Of a stretch of 64,000 bases of DNA, positions 47,545 to 56,050 are shown in pieces (positions within the stretch are counted from its first letter, which is position 1; every line of letters begins with the position of its first letter). Source of the DNA: Rhodococcus coprophilus NBRC 100603 (GTDB taxonomy: Bacteria > Actinomycetota > Actinomycetes > Mycobacteriales > Mycobacteriaceae); NCBI RefSeq assembly GCF_001895045.1, contig NZ_BDAM01000002.1, positions 124,001 through 188,000 on the forward strand, read 5' to 3'. The notes under the pieces were generated by a model. That model searched no databases and was not told the origin of the DNA. It saw nothing but the letters and a program-made list of their open reading frames with translations. A program made the translations under genes and the position numbers.

Positions 47545-49461
47545 TCAGTGCCTCCGTCCGGGGTGACCGGCGAGCTCCTCGTCGGTGTAGTACTTGGCGA
47601 GTTCCTCGATATCGAAGAGTTCGAGTAGTTCCGGGTCCATCGGGGTCTGCTCTTGCCGCTCGACGGACACCTCCGGGATGGTGCGGTCCTCTCCGGATTT
47701 ACGGCACACGAGCAACGTCCGCCGCCAGTTCGGGTCCATCGACGGGTGATCGTCGCGTGTGTGGCCGCCGCGACTCTCGGTGCGCAGCAACGCGGCCCGC
47801 GCGACGCATTCGCACACCAGCAGCATGTTGCGCAGATCCAGTGCGAGGTGCCAGCCCGGGTTGTACTGCCGGTTGCCCTCCACCGCGATGTCCGGGATCC
47901 GCTCGCGCAACTCGGCGAGTTCTGCGAGTGCGCGCTCGACCTCTTCGGCGGTGCGGATGATTCCCACGAGGTCGTGCATCACTCCCTGCAATCGCTGGTG
48001 GAGGGTGTACGGGTTCTCGGCATTCTCGTGATCGGCGGGGTCGAACGGCGAAAGTGCTGTGCGCGCTGCTTGTTCCACCGCCTCTTCCGTGACCACCGGC
48101 CGGTCCTCGAGACCGTGCACGTAGTCGGCGGCGCCGAGCCCCGCCCGGCGCCCGAACACGAGCAGGTCCGACAGCGAATTCCCTCCAAGCCGGTTGGACC
48201 CGTGCATGCCGCCCGAGCATTCCCCCGCCGCGAACAGGCCTGGAACCGACGCCGCCCCGGTGTCGGGATCGACCTCGATACCGCCCATCACGTAGTGGCA
48301 GGTCGGGCCGACCTCCATCGCTTCCCGGGTGATGTCGACGTCTGCGAGTTCGAGGAACTGGTGGTGCATCGACGGCAACCGGCGGATGATCTCGGCCTTG
48401 GGCATTCGTGAGGCGATATCGAGATACACCCCGCCGTGTGGGGTCGCCCGGCCCGCCTTGACCTCGGAATTGATGGCGCGAGCCACTTCGTCGCGCGGCA
48501 GCAGGTCGGGGGTGCGGAGATTGTTCTCCTGGTCCTCGTACCAGCGGTCCGCCTCTTCGGGGGTCTCCGCGTACTGCCCTTTGAACACCGGCGGGATATA
48601 CGAGAACATGAATCGCTCGTCCTCGGAGTTCTTCAGAACGCCGCCGTCACCGCGGACCCCCTCGGTGACGAGGATGCCTTTCACGCTCGGTGGCCAGATC
48701 ATCCCGGTGGGATGGAACTGGACGAACTCCATGTTGATCAGCGCGGCGCCCGCCCGCAGCGCGAGGGCGTGCCCGTCCCCGGTGTACTCCCACGAATTGG
48801 AGGTCACCTTCCAGGATTTTCCGATTCCTCCGGTCGCGATGACGACGGCCGGCGCGGTGAACTGGACGAACCTTCCAGATTCCCGCCAGTACCCGAAGGC
48901 GCCCGCGATCCGGCCCTGTTCGTCGACGAGGAGTTCGGTGATGGTGCATTCGGAGAAGACCCGCACCTTCGCCTCGTAGTCGCCCGTCGCCGCGAAGTCC
49001 TCCTGCTGCAACGACACGATCTTCTGCTGCATCGTGCGGATCAGTTCGAGCCCCGTCCGGTCGCCGACGTGCGCGAGCCGCGGATAGGTGTGCCCGCCGA
49101 AGTTGCGCTGGCTGATCCGGCCGTCCGGGGTGCGGTCGAACAGCGCCCCGTACGTCTCGAGTTCCCACACCCGGTCGGGCGCTTCGCGGGCATGCAATTC
49201 GGCCATCCGCCAGTTGTTGAGGAATTTTCCGCCGCGCATCGTGTCCTTGAAGTGCACCTGCCACGAGTCACGCGAATTGGCGTTGCCCATCGCCGCGGCG
49301 CATCCGCCTTCCGCCATCACGGTGTGCGCTTTACCGAAGAGCGACTTGCACACCACCGCGACTCGCAGTCCGCGCTGCCGGGCCTCGATGACCGCCCGTA
49401 GCCCCGCTCCCCCCGCGCCGATCACGACCACGTCGTAGCTGTGATGCTCGACTTCCCCCAT
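47545..49461 (-). CDS. sdhA: Succinate dehydrogenase/fumarate reductase flavoprotein subunit
   Basis: A 638-residue catalytic subunit. The FAD motif VVVIGAGGAGLRAVIEA opens the protein, and the covalent flavin histidine lies in NFGGHTYPR. The active site includes [20 protein letters not shown] and RLGGNSLSDLLVFGRRAG. The C-terminal helical domain carries ALLRTESRGGHTRDDHP. The ATG follows AAAGGCGAC. It oxidises succinate for the respiratory chain, or works in reverse under low oxygen; in mycobacteria Sdh1 is the form used in aerobic growth. Confidence 0.95.
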   Translation of the reverse strand: MGEVEHHSYDVVVIGAGGAGLRAVIEARQRGLRVAVVCKSLFGKAHTVMAEGGCAAAMGNANSRDSWQVHFKDTMRGGKFLNNWRMAELHAREAPDRVWELETYGALFDRTPDGRISQRNFGGHTYPRLAHVGDRTGLELIRTMQQKIVSLQQEDFAATGDYEAKVRVFSECTITELLVDEQGRIAGAFGYWRESGRFVQFTAPAVVIATGGIGKSWKVTSNSWEYTGDGHALALRAGAALINMEFVQFHPTGMIWPPSVKGILVTEGVRGDGGVLKNSEDERFMFSYIPPVFKGQYAETPEEADRWYEDQENNLRTPDLLPRDEVARAINSEVKAGRATPHGGVYLDIASRMPKAEIIRRLPSMHHQFLELADVDITREAMEVGPTCHYVMGGIEVDPDTGAASVPGLFAAGECSGGMHGSNRLGGNSLSDLLVFGRRAGLGAADYVHGLEDRPVVTEEAVEQAARTALSPFDPADHENAENPYTLHQRLQGVMHDLVGIIRTAEEVERALAELAELRERIPDIAVEGNRQYNPGWHLALDLRNMLLVCECVARAALLRTESRGGHTRDDHPSMDPNWRRTLLVCRKSGEDRTIPEVSVERQEQTPMDPELLELFDIEELAKYYTDEELAGHPGRRH

Positions 49462-49518
49462 GTATGTCGCCTTTCCCCAGTTGCGTCGTGCCTGTTTGCG
49501 GTGGTCGCTGTGCCGGTG

Positions 49519-50328
49519 TCAGCCGATGAATCGGAGGTCGGAGATGGTGCCGCTCGCCACGAGCATGATGTAGAAGTCGGTGAGCACCAGCGTTCCGAGA
49601 GTGATCCAGGCGAATTGCATGTGCCGGGCGTTGAGCTTCGAAATGTACGTCCAAAGCTTGTATCGCACAGGATGTTTCGAAAAGTGCTTGAGACGGCCAC
49701 CGGTGACGTGCCGGCAGGAGTGGCAGGAGAGCGTGTACCCCCACAGCAAGATCACGTTCACCACGAGGATCACGTTCCCGAGCCCGAACCCGAATCCGCT
49801 CGGACTGTGGAACGCGAGTATCGCGTCGTAGGTGTTGACCAGCGAGATGACGAACCCGATGTAGAAGAAGTAGCGGTGCGCGTTCTGCACGATGAGGGGG
49901 AACCGGGTTTCACCCGTGTACGTCCGGTGCGGTTCCGCGACCCCGCAGGCCGGCGGCGAGAGCCAGAACGACCGGTAGTACGCCTTGCGGTAGTAGTAGC
50001 AGGTCAGCCGGAACAGCAGCAGGAACGGCAGCGACACGAATGCCAGTGGAATCCACCGTGGGAGTTCACCGACCCACACACCGAAATGCGAGGAACCCGG
50101 CAGGCACGACGCGCTGACGCACGGCGAATAGAACGGCGTCAGATAGTGGTAGTCGTCCACCCAGTAGGCGGTACGCGCGAACGAGCGGACGGTGGCGTAC
50201 ACGATGAAGGCGACCAGTCCGAGGACGGTCAGCGCAGGTGTCTGCCACCATCGATCGGTTCGTAGTGTGCGCGCGGCTATGCGCGCCCGGGCCGCATTTC
50301 GGACCCCGGCGCCGACAGGGGCGCTCAC
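49519..50328 (-). CDS. Sdh1-type membrane anchor subunit
   Basis: A 269-residue membrane protein with about five hydrophobic segments, matching the Rv0249c-type anchor. It starts at a GTG overlapping the stop of the small upstream gene (GTGA). Conserved-looking features are the Tyr/Cys-rich loop FYSPCVSASCLPGSSHFG, the RLTCYYYRKAYYRSFWLSPPACGV turn and multiple membrane histidines (NAHRYFF, CHSCRHVTGG) that could bind haem. It would anchor SdhAB and hold the quinone site. A longer frame upstream is Arg-rich noise. Confidence 0.88.
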   Translation of the reverse strand: MSAPVGAGVRNAARARIAARTLRTDRWWQTPALTVLGLVAFIVYATVRSFARTAYWVDDYHYLTPFYSPCVSASCLPGSSHFGVWVGELPRWIPLAFVSLPFLLLFRLTCYYYRKAYYRSFWLSPPACGVAEPHRTYTGETRFPLIVQNAHRYFFYIGFVISLVNTYDAILAFHSPSGFGFGLGNVILVVNVILLWGYTLSCHSCRHVTGGRLKHFSKHPVRYKLWTYISKLNARHMQFAWITLGTLVLTDFYIMLVASGTISDLRFIG

Positions 50329-50612
50329 CGCTCCCCGTGCAATCCGCCGAGTCCTTCGTCGTCGGCGTCGACCCCGCGGAACAACGACTCGTCGTACGGC
50401 GAATCCGGAATCGGGATGCGGTCCTCGGACGCCGCCCACAGTGGCCGCGGCGGTGTCTCCTGGAAGTCGCGCGCGTCGATGTCGAGACGGTCGAGGTCGT
50501 TGGTGAGCCTGCGGACGGACGCGGCGTCGCCGTACCGCGACCTGAGCGAACCGACGCATCGACGCAATTGCCCGATCGCGTTCTGAAGATCATGCATATC
50601 GGTGGTGGACAT
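50325..50612 (-). CDS. Small Sdh1-associated protein, Rv0250c type
   Basis: A 95-residue soluble acidic protein, first gene of the sdh operon. It has an excellent GGAGG ribosome site 7 nt before the ATG. The N-terminal half is a coiled helix (MHDLQNAIGQLRRCVGSLRSRYG through RRLTNDLDRLDIDARDF); the second half is Pro/Asp-rich and unstructured. In mycobacteria a protein of this size heads the Sdh1 operon (Rv0250c). It may be an assembly factor or accessory subunit, but no biochemical function is established to my knowledge. Confidence 0.82.
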   Translation of the reverse strand: MSTTDMHDLQNAIGQLRRCVGSLRSRYGDAASVRRLTNDLDRLDIDARDFQETPPRPLWAASEDRIPIPDSPYDESLFRGVDADDEGLGGLHGER

Positions 50613-51342
50613 CGGTACCTCCGAAACAAAACGGTCGGCACGCCGACGCCCGCCGACTCCATGTGATGGCGTTCACACTACGACAGGTGCACGCGCTTGC
50701 GAGCCGTTTCCCGGGTTGCGTCTAGCAGTTGTCGCCGACCACAAACGCACCGGCCCGAAGACATCGTGGCTCGGCGGCCCGAGAAGCGTCGTTTCCGTCT
50801 CGGGTTGCGGACGCGGTAACGCAGGCCGGCGTCCCTGCGACATCTCGTACGTCGGCGTACCCCATCTGTTCGAATCGAGGCACCCACCATGCGAGAAACA
50901 CCTCCTTTGCTTGCCTCTCAGTTCGGAACGGCGTCGATCGTGGCTGTCTCCCGCACAGCCGGCGTTCACCCCTTGTAAGGCAGTCCCCTGGCGGCCGCAC
51001 CGCCGCCTCACACGACGACGAAAACCGCCGACGTCGACGAGCATCCTCGGCCCGGTGCGCGGCTGGCGCATGTCCGGTAAACGACGGTGCCGCGACAGCA
51101 GTTGGCGCTGACTCACCCTGCACCATAAGGTTTTTCACTATTTGTCGGCTCCCCGATCGTGCTCGAGTCCGACTCGTACGCGCGGGCGGGCGGCGCGCTC
51201 CCTGGTCCACGGACGTGGACCTCGACTGTTTCCCGGGCGACCCCGGGGGAGTTCCTGGCCGCCTCGGCATCAAGCCGCCGGCCGAATACGACGGCGGAGC
51301 CGGTCCCGGCCCGCCTCTCCCTTTACAGAACGGAGTTCCCGA
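50613..51342. other. 730-base region with no firmly supported gene
   Basis: The stretch lies between the sdh operon (minus) and the DUF4185 gene (plus). It must carry both promoters. I see one short minus-strand candidate (50678-50890, listed separately). A 29-codon plus-strand frame (ATG near 50889) is too short to support. A TTTTTCACTATTT run near 51131-51143 could be promoter-like for DUF4185. No tRNA, integrase or repeat pair marking an attachment site is evident. Confidence 0.4.
50678..50890 (-). CDS. Candidate 70-residue arginine-rich small protein
   Basis: The frame starts at an ATG preceded by AAAGGAGGTG with 8 nt spacing, a near-perfect complement of the 16S rRNA tail and the strongest ribosome site in the region. 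The product is very basic (about one residue in four is Arg or Lys) with a CVC motif and no hydrophobic segment, so a nucleic-acid-binding role is conceivable. Codon positions do not show the strong GC bias of the neighbouring genes, so the frame may not be under selection. Treat it as a candidate only. Confidence 0.3.
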   Translation of the reverse strand: MVGASIRTDGVRRRTRCRRDAGLRYRVRNPRRKRRFSGRRATMSSGRCVCGRRQLLDATRETARKRVHLS

Positions 51343-52572
51343 ATGACTACGAAAATCGGAGCAGTGACCGGGCACAACACGTCGGCGGTCCCGTTCGGCG
51401 TCGGCGGCACGGACCTGGGCATAGCCCGCCGGCTCCCCAACGGACGCCAGGCCATCGTCCTGGGTGACACGTTTGAAGAGATGCGCGTCGGTGGTCCCGG
51501 GTGGCGGTCTCCGGTAATGCTCCTCACGGACGAGCAGAGCCCGGCAGACTACGCCAACGGCCTGACGTTCCATGGGGCCATCGGCGGACCGAATGCCCGC
51601 CAGTTGTGGCCGTACACCCACGACAGGTCGCCGTGGACCAACGGCGGATTCTCCACCGTCCTGCCCTCGGACCTTCTGGTCGTCGGCTCCCGGATCTACC
51701 TGTTCGTGACGATCTGCCGGTCCCTCGAGGAGATCCTCTGGACGGAAATCCAGTATTCCGACGACAACGGCCAGACCTGGTTTCACGCCGGCCCCGCCGG
51801 ACAACGCGAGTGGCATCACGAGGGCGGTTTCCAGATGGGGATTACGTGGGAACTGGGGACCGATGGCTGGGTCTACATCATGGGCAACAAGTGGTTGGTG
51901 GACGGCGGCTCCAACGTCCACCTCTACCGTTGCCGCCCCAACGAGGTGGCGGACCGCTCCAAGTGGTCCGGCTGGGGATGGAACGGGACGGACTGGGGAT
52001 GGAACCGGGCGTGCTCGGACATCTTCCCGGCGGGGACAAAAGTCCGGGAGATGAATCTCCGTCTGGTCCAAGGCCAATGGCTCCTCACCTATACCCAGAC
52101 CGCTCCGGATATCCGAGTGAACGTCAAGGGCCTTCGCAACGGGCCGACGTCCCATATCGGGGATGCCCCCACGACGACCGTCGTCCGTCACGTGGAACAC
52201 GACGTCGAGCCCCAGGATCCGAACAACACTCTGGCGCAGTGCTACGGCGGGTACGTCCTCGTGGGCTCGACGCTCGACGAGCTCTATGTCCTGGTCTCCC
52301 AATGGGATACCCGCGACGGCTGGCCGTACCAGATCAATCTCTACCGGCACACGGTCCACGCAGATATCCCGCGTCCCGCACCGGTACCGACGCTCGATGA
52401 GGTGGTGGACCAGAACTATCTCCTATCGCGAGCCGTTCTGGCCAAGGTCGGCGGCACCGTCTCGGATCTCCCCACCACTCCGGCGGCGGCCACCTTGGAC
52501 GCGGCGCGGCACACCAACACGGCGTTGCGGCGTGTTGCCGCCGCTGTGGGTGCACCCACGGACGGAATCTGA
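51343..52572 (+). CDS. DUF4185 domain protein
   Basis: A 409-residue protein without a signal peptide. The body shows beta-propeller-like repeats typical of DUF4185/sialidase-like folds: GVGGTDLGIARRLPNGRQAIVLGDTF, RSPVMLLTDEQ, IQYSDDNGQTWF, GFQMGITWELGTDGWVYIMGN, YGGYVLVGSTLDELYVLVSQW. A helical tail (about 350-409) follows, as in phage or export adaptor regions. DUF4185 proteins occur in actinobacteria and actinophages. A carbohydrate-binding or hydrolytic role is conceivable, but no catalytic residues can be assigned. It stands alone in a gene-poor stretch, which supports acquisition from a mobile element (inference). Confidence 0.78.
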   Translation: MTTKIGAVTGHNTSAVPFGVGGTDLGIARRLPNGRQAIVLGDTFEEMRVGGPGWRSPVMLLTDEQSPADYANGLTFHGAIGGPNARQLWPYTHDRSPWTNGGFSTVLPSDLLVVGSRIYLFVTICRSLEEILWTEIQYSDDNGQTWFHAGPAGQREWHHEGGFQMGITWELGTDGWVYIMGNKWLVDGGSNVHLYRCRPNEVADRSKWSGWGWNGTDWGWNRACSDIFPAGTKVREMNLRLVQGQWLLTYTQTAPDIRVNVKGLRNGPTSHIGDAPTTTVVRHVEHDVEPQDPNNTLAQCYGGYVLVGSTLDELYVLVSQWDTRDGWPYQINLYRHTVHADIPRPAPVPTLDEVVDQNYLLSRAVLAKVGGTVSDLPTTPAAATLDAARHTNTALRRVAAAVGAPTDGI

Positions 52573-52618
52573 CATGACCGACCCGGGCATCCCACCGCCG
52601 GCAATGTCGTGAGGACTG

Positions 52619-52650
52619 CCGCCTCCGCCACGGTCACGTGGCGGAGGCGG
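52619..52650. terminator. Bidirectional terminator between DUF4185 and bioD
   Basis: A perfect 13-bp stem (CCGCCTCCGCCAC, 52619-52631, with 52638-52650) and a 6-nt loop lie between the convergent ends of DUF4185 and bioD. It is GC-rich with no T-tract. Confidence 0.75.
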
Positions 52651-52710
52651 GGTCTGCACTGCCCCACACTGTTCTGGCCGGGAAACTGGTGCGGCGCCGC
52701 CCACGCCCGG

Positions 52711-53388
52711 CTATACCGGAACGTCCCGCACCCAGTGCGGCGCCGCGGATACGAACTCCGCAGAACGGAGCAAGCCCGCGCCTTCGGGTATCGCACCCAG
52801 CAGGGGCACACCCGTCACCGCGGGCAGGTCGACGACGTTGCATCGCTCGGCCAGATCCGGTGTGGCAGGACTGCTGCCGATGACGATTCCGCGGCATTCC
52901 ACCCCAGCCGTGCGCAGCGCGCGGACGGTCAGCGCGCTGTGGTTGAGAGTCCCGAGCGACGCGGCGGCGACCACCACCGCCGGCGCGTCGAGCGTTGCGG
53001 CGAGGTCCACAAGGGTGAACCCCGCGGCACCGAGTCGGACGAGTACGCCTCCGGCGCCCTCGACGAGGACCAGATCTGCCCTGTTCCCGAGCCTGCGAAC
53101 AGCGTCGGCAGTGCTCGCGAGGTCGAGCAACGCTCGTCCCGAGCGTCGGGCGGCGGTGTCGGGTGCGAGCGGATCCGGGTACCGGGCGAGTTCGACGGTG
53201 TCGATCCCACCTCCGGTGAGGCGGACGATCTCGGCCAGATCGCCGGGTTCGTCGTCGCCGACCCCGGTCTGGGCCGGTTTACACACCGCGACCCGCAGTC
53301 CACGGCTCGCGGCACGCGATGCGAGCGCGGCGGTCACGACGGTTTTCCCGACTCCGGTGGACGTGCCGGTGACGAACAGAATGCTCAT
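52711..53388 (-). CDS. bioD: Dethiobiotin synthetase BioD
   Basis: A 225-residue ATP-dependent carboxylase of biotin synthesis. The P-loop is [10 protein letters not shown] at the N-terminus, with the substrate lysine in CKPAQTG, and [14 protein letters not shown] gives the conserved EGAGG. The ATG overlaps the bioF stop (ATGA). It converts diaminopelargonic acid to dethiobiotin, the substrate of BioB encoded at 36.7-37.7 kb. Confidence 0.96.
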   Translation of the reverse strand: MSILFVTGTSTGVGKTVVTAALASRAASRGLRVAVCKPAQTGVGDDEPGDLAEIVRLTGGGIDTVELARYPDPLAPDTAARRSGRALLDLASTADAVRRLGNRADLVLVEGAGGVLVRLGAAGFTLVDLAATLDAPAVVVAAASLGTLNHSALTVRALRTAGVECRGIVIGSSPATPDLAERCNVVDLPAVTGVPLLGAIPEGAGLLRSAEFVSAAPHWVRDVPV

Positions 53389-54524
53389 ACGCGGACCTCG
53401 GCCAGCACGTCGGTGAGCACCGAGTCCACCACGGCGCGTTCGTGGCCGGAAATGTTCGCGCGGGCGGTCAGACGCAAGCGCGACGTTCCCTCGGGCACCG
53501 ACGGCGGCCGGAAACACCCGACCTGCACGCCGCGTTCACGACAGCGCCGGGCCGCTCCGGCCGCGACGTGCGGGTCGCCGAGAATCACCGACACCACCGC
53601 GGACGGTGGCGGCTGCACTCCCGTCACCCGGGCGAGGTGCGCGGCCTGATCGAGCACCGCTCCGGCGAGGCCGGGTTCGGCTCGCAGCACTTTCAGAGCG
53701 CCCCGCGCAGCACCGACGGCGGCGGGAGCGAGACCGGTGTCGAAGATGAACGTGCGGGCGGTGTCGATGAGATGGTCACGTACCCGGCCGGCCGCGAGAA
53801 CCACACCGCCTTGGGAGGCAAGGGCTTTCGAGAGGGTCGCAGTGACGATCACGTCCGGTTCCCCGGCCAGACCGACTTCGTTGACGAGCCCGCGTCCACC
53901 CACCCCCCTGACCCCGATCCCGTGGGCTTCGTCGACGAGCAGCAGGGCACCGTGGGTGCGGCACACGCGGTGCAGATCCCGCAGGGGCGCGAGGTCGCCG
54001 TCGGTGCTGAACACCGAGTCGGTGAGCACGAGCGCTCTCGGTTCGGTCCGCGTGGCGAGGGCGTGTGCCACCGCGTGGACGTCGCCGTGCGGGGTGACGC
54101 AGATCCTCGACCGGGAGAGCCGGCAAGCGTCGACGAGCGACGCATGACATCCCGCGTCCGAGACGACCAGAGTCTCCTTGCCCGCGAGCGCGGTCACGGC
54201 GCCGAGGTTGGCGGTGTATCCGCTGGAGAACGCCAAGCCGGTCTCGGCGCCGGTGAACTCGGCGAGTTCGAGTTCGAGCAACTCGTGCTCGGCCGTCGTC
54301 CCGGTGACCAACCGCGAACCGGTCGCGCCGCCACCCCACCGGCGTAGCGCGGCCGTCGCCGCAGCGAGGACTTCCGGATGACGGACGAGTCCGAGGTAGT
54401 CGTTGGACGCGAGGTCGATGAGCGGGGCGGCGGCGCTGCGGGGCGCGAGTTCCCGGTGGAGCCCGGCGAGCCGCCGCCGTTCGGCAGCGTCGTCGAGCCA
54501 GGCCGGACCGGCAGGGGTAAGCAT
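53385..54524 (-). CDS. bioF: 8-amino-7-oxononanoate synthase BioF
   Basis: A 379-residue PLP enzyme (alpha-oxoamine synthase) joining pimeloyl-CoA or pimeloyl-ACP to alanine. Motifs include [55 protein letters not shown] and the PLP lysine in [15 protein letters not shown] start at the ATG at 54524. It has no ribosome site, but a TACGGT hexamer 6 nt upstream overlaps a BioQ-like palindrome, suggesting a leaderless transcript repressed by BioQ. Confidence 0.95.
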   Translation of the reverse strand: MLTPAGPAWLDDAAERRRLAGLHRELAPRSAAAPLIDLASNDYLGLVRHPEVLAAATAALRRWGGGATGSRLVTGTTAEHELLELELAEFTGAETGLAFSSGYTANLGAVTALAGKETLVVSDAGCHASLVDACRLSRSRICVTPHGDVHAVAHALATRTEPRALVLTDSVFSTDGDLAPLRDLHRVCRTHGALLLVDEAHGIGVRGVGGRGLVNEVGLAGEPDVIVTATLSKALASQGGVVLAAGRVRDHLIDTARTFIFDTGLAPAAVGAARGALKVLRAEPGLAGAVLDQAAHLARVTGVQPPPSAVVSVILGDPHVAAGAARRCRERGVQVGCFRPPSVPEGTSRLRLTARANISGHERAVVDSVLTDVLAEVRV

Positions 54525-54531
54525 GCTCACA

Positions 54532-54558
54532 CCGTACTTGAACACCGTTCAAGTACGG
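54532..54558. promoter_or_regulatory. Extended BioQ-type operator overlapping the bioF -10
   Basis: The 27-bp perfect dyad consists of arms CCGTACTTGAAC and its complement around ACC; its core TGAACACCGTTCA fits TGAAC-N3-GTTCA. On the minus strand TACGGT (54531-54536) at its edge would be the -10 of a leaderless bioF transcript. Binding would block bioFD while leaving bioA, whose stop is 16 bases away, less affected. Confidence 0.75.
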
Positions 54559-54573
54559 AAGCGTGGCCCGGTC

Positions 54574-55863
54574 TCAGCCCCGCACGGTGGCCGCGGCGGC
54601 AACCACGCCCGCGGTGATCGCAGCGACGTCGGCCGGGGTGCACACATATGGCGGCATTGTGTAGACGAGATTGCGGAAGGGGCGCAGCCACACCCCCTCC
54701 TTCACGGCAGCCGCGGTGGCAGCCCGCATGTCGACCGGTTCCACCGTCTCGACCACCCCGATCCCGCCGAGCACACGCACGTCGGTCACGCCGGGCAGGT
54801 CCCGCGCGGGTGCCAGACCGGACTCGAGTTGCGCCGTGAGATTGCGCACCTCCGCGCGCCAGTCCCTCGACAACAGCAGCTCGGTCGACGCCACCGCGAC
54901 CGCGCACGCGAGCGGGTTCCCCATGAACGTCGGCCCGTGCATGACGCCGCCGCCCTCGCCCGCACTGATCGCTTCCGCGATATGCGTCGTGCACAGCACC
55001 GCGGCGAGCGTCAGGTACCCGCCCGTCAGCGCCTTGCCCACACACATCAGGTCCGGCGCGACCCCCGCGTGGTCGGCGGCGAACAACTCCCCCGTCCGGC
55101 CGAACCCCGTCGCGATCTCGTCGAAGATCAGCACCAGCCCGTGTTCGTCACACATGCGCCGCAATTCGCGCAGGTAGCCCGGGTCGTGAAACCGCATGCC
55201 CCCGGCGCCCTGCACCACGGGCTCGACGATCACCCCGGCGAGTTCGTGCGCGTGTTCCTCGAGGACCGATTCGAACGAGGCGACATACGACGCATCGAAC
55301 TCGCGGGGCGGCGCCGACGCGAACACCTGCCTGACCAGCACATCCGTCCACATCGCGTGCATGCCGCCCTCCGGGTCGCACACGCTCATGGGGGCGAGCG
55401 TGTCGCCGTGGTACCCACCCCGCCAGGTGAGCAGGCGGTGTCGTTCCGGACGGCCGACCGCGCGCTGGTACTGCAGCGCGAGCTTCGCAGCCACCTCGAC
55501 CGAGACGGACCCCGAGTCGGCGAGAAAGACCTTGTCCAAGCCCTCCGGGGAGATCTCGACGAGCAACTCTGCGAGGCGCGCGGCCGGAGCGTGCGTGAGC
55601 CCGCCGAACATCACGTGGCTCATTTTCTCCAGTTGCCCGGTGACCGCAGCGTCGAGCACCGGATGCCGGTACCCGTGAATCGCCGCCCACCACGAACTCA
55701 TGCCGTCGACGAGCTCGCGCCCGTCCGCGAGGAGCAGCCTCGTACCTGTCGCACTGTCAACCACCAGGGGTTCGGTGGAGGCCGGAAATGCGCCGTAGGG
55801 ATGCCACAGATGGTCGGCGTCGAGGGCGGCGATCCGCTCGGCAGACATGGGGAGAGAAACCAC
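54574..55863 (-). CDS. bioA: Adenosylmethionine-8-amino-7-oxononanoate aminotransferase BioA
   Basis: A 429-residue class III PLP aminotransferase using SAM as amino donor. Characteristic segments are [29 protein letters not shown], the Trp/Tyr substrate pocket [28 protein letters not shown] and the PLP lysine in [16 protein letters not shown] place the start at the GTG at 55863, because a TACAGT hexamer lies exactly 6 nt before it and no ribosome site is present. The ATG at 55848 ([13 protein letters not shown]) is the alternative. bioF and bioD follow on the same strand. Confidence 0.95.
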   Translation of the reverse strand: MVSLPMSAERIAALDADHLWHPYGAFPASTEPLVVDSATGTRLLLADGRELVDGMSSWWAAIHGYRHPVLDAAVTGQLEKMSHVMFGGLTHAPAARLAELLVEISPEGLDKVFLADSGSVSVEVAAKLALQYQRAVGRPERHRLLTWRGGYHGDTLAPMSVCDPEGGMHAMWTDVLVRQVFASAPPREFDASYVASFESVLEEHAHELAGVIVEPVVQGAGGMRFHDPGYLRELRRMCDEHGLVLIFDEIATGFGRTGELFAADHAGVAPDLMCVGKALTGGYLTLAAVLCTTHIAEAISAGEGGGVMHGPTFMGNPLACAVAVASTELLLSRDWRAEVRNLTAQLESGLAPARDLPGVTDVRVLGGIGVVETVEPVDMRAATAAAVKEGVWLRPFRNLVYTMPPYVCTPADVAAITAGVVAAAATVRG

Positions 55864-55875
55864 GGCACGACTGTA
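55864..55875 (-). promoter_or_regulatory. -10 element for a leaderless bioA transcript
   Basis: On the minus strand TACAGT (55870-55875) is followed by six bases and the GTG at 55863. No TGAAC-N3-GTTCA site is seen here, unlike bioB and bioF, so bioA may be less tightly controlled by BioQ. Confidence 0.45.
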
Positions 55876-55977
55876 GGCGGTTGGAGCAGGCGGCCACCTT
55901 GCGCGTAGTCTGCCCAAGTTCCTGGGTACGAAGGTCACAGGAATCGATCTTGCGTGTTCCACGGGTCCCGCCCGAGA

Positions 55978-56039
55978 CACCGAGACAACGGCACCGAGAC
56001 AACGTCGAGCCACGAGACTAAGTCGAGCCACGAGACTAA
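55978..56039. repeat. Two adjacent tandem repeats in the acyltransferase leader
   Basis: A 14-bp unit (CACCGAGACAACG plus one base) occurs at 55978-55991 and 55992-56005. It is followed directly by an 18-bp unit (GTCGAGCCACGAGACTAA) at 56004-56021 and 56022-56039. The second block ends 11 bases before the ATG and runs into the AAGGAG ribosome site, so copy number could change leader length and expression. Confidence 0.8.
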
Positions 56040-56050
56040 GGAGAACGTGA

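Noticed and set aside
48436-49401. Plus-strand frame of 321 codons opposite sdhA
   Set aside because: It is antisense to the flavoprotein gene, whose FAD and active-site motifs are complete.
50889-50978. Short plus-strand peptide frame of 29 codons with a GAGG upstream
   Set aside because: It is too short to judge and overlaps the better-supported minus-strand candidate.
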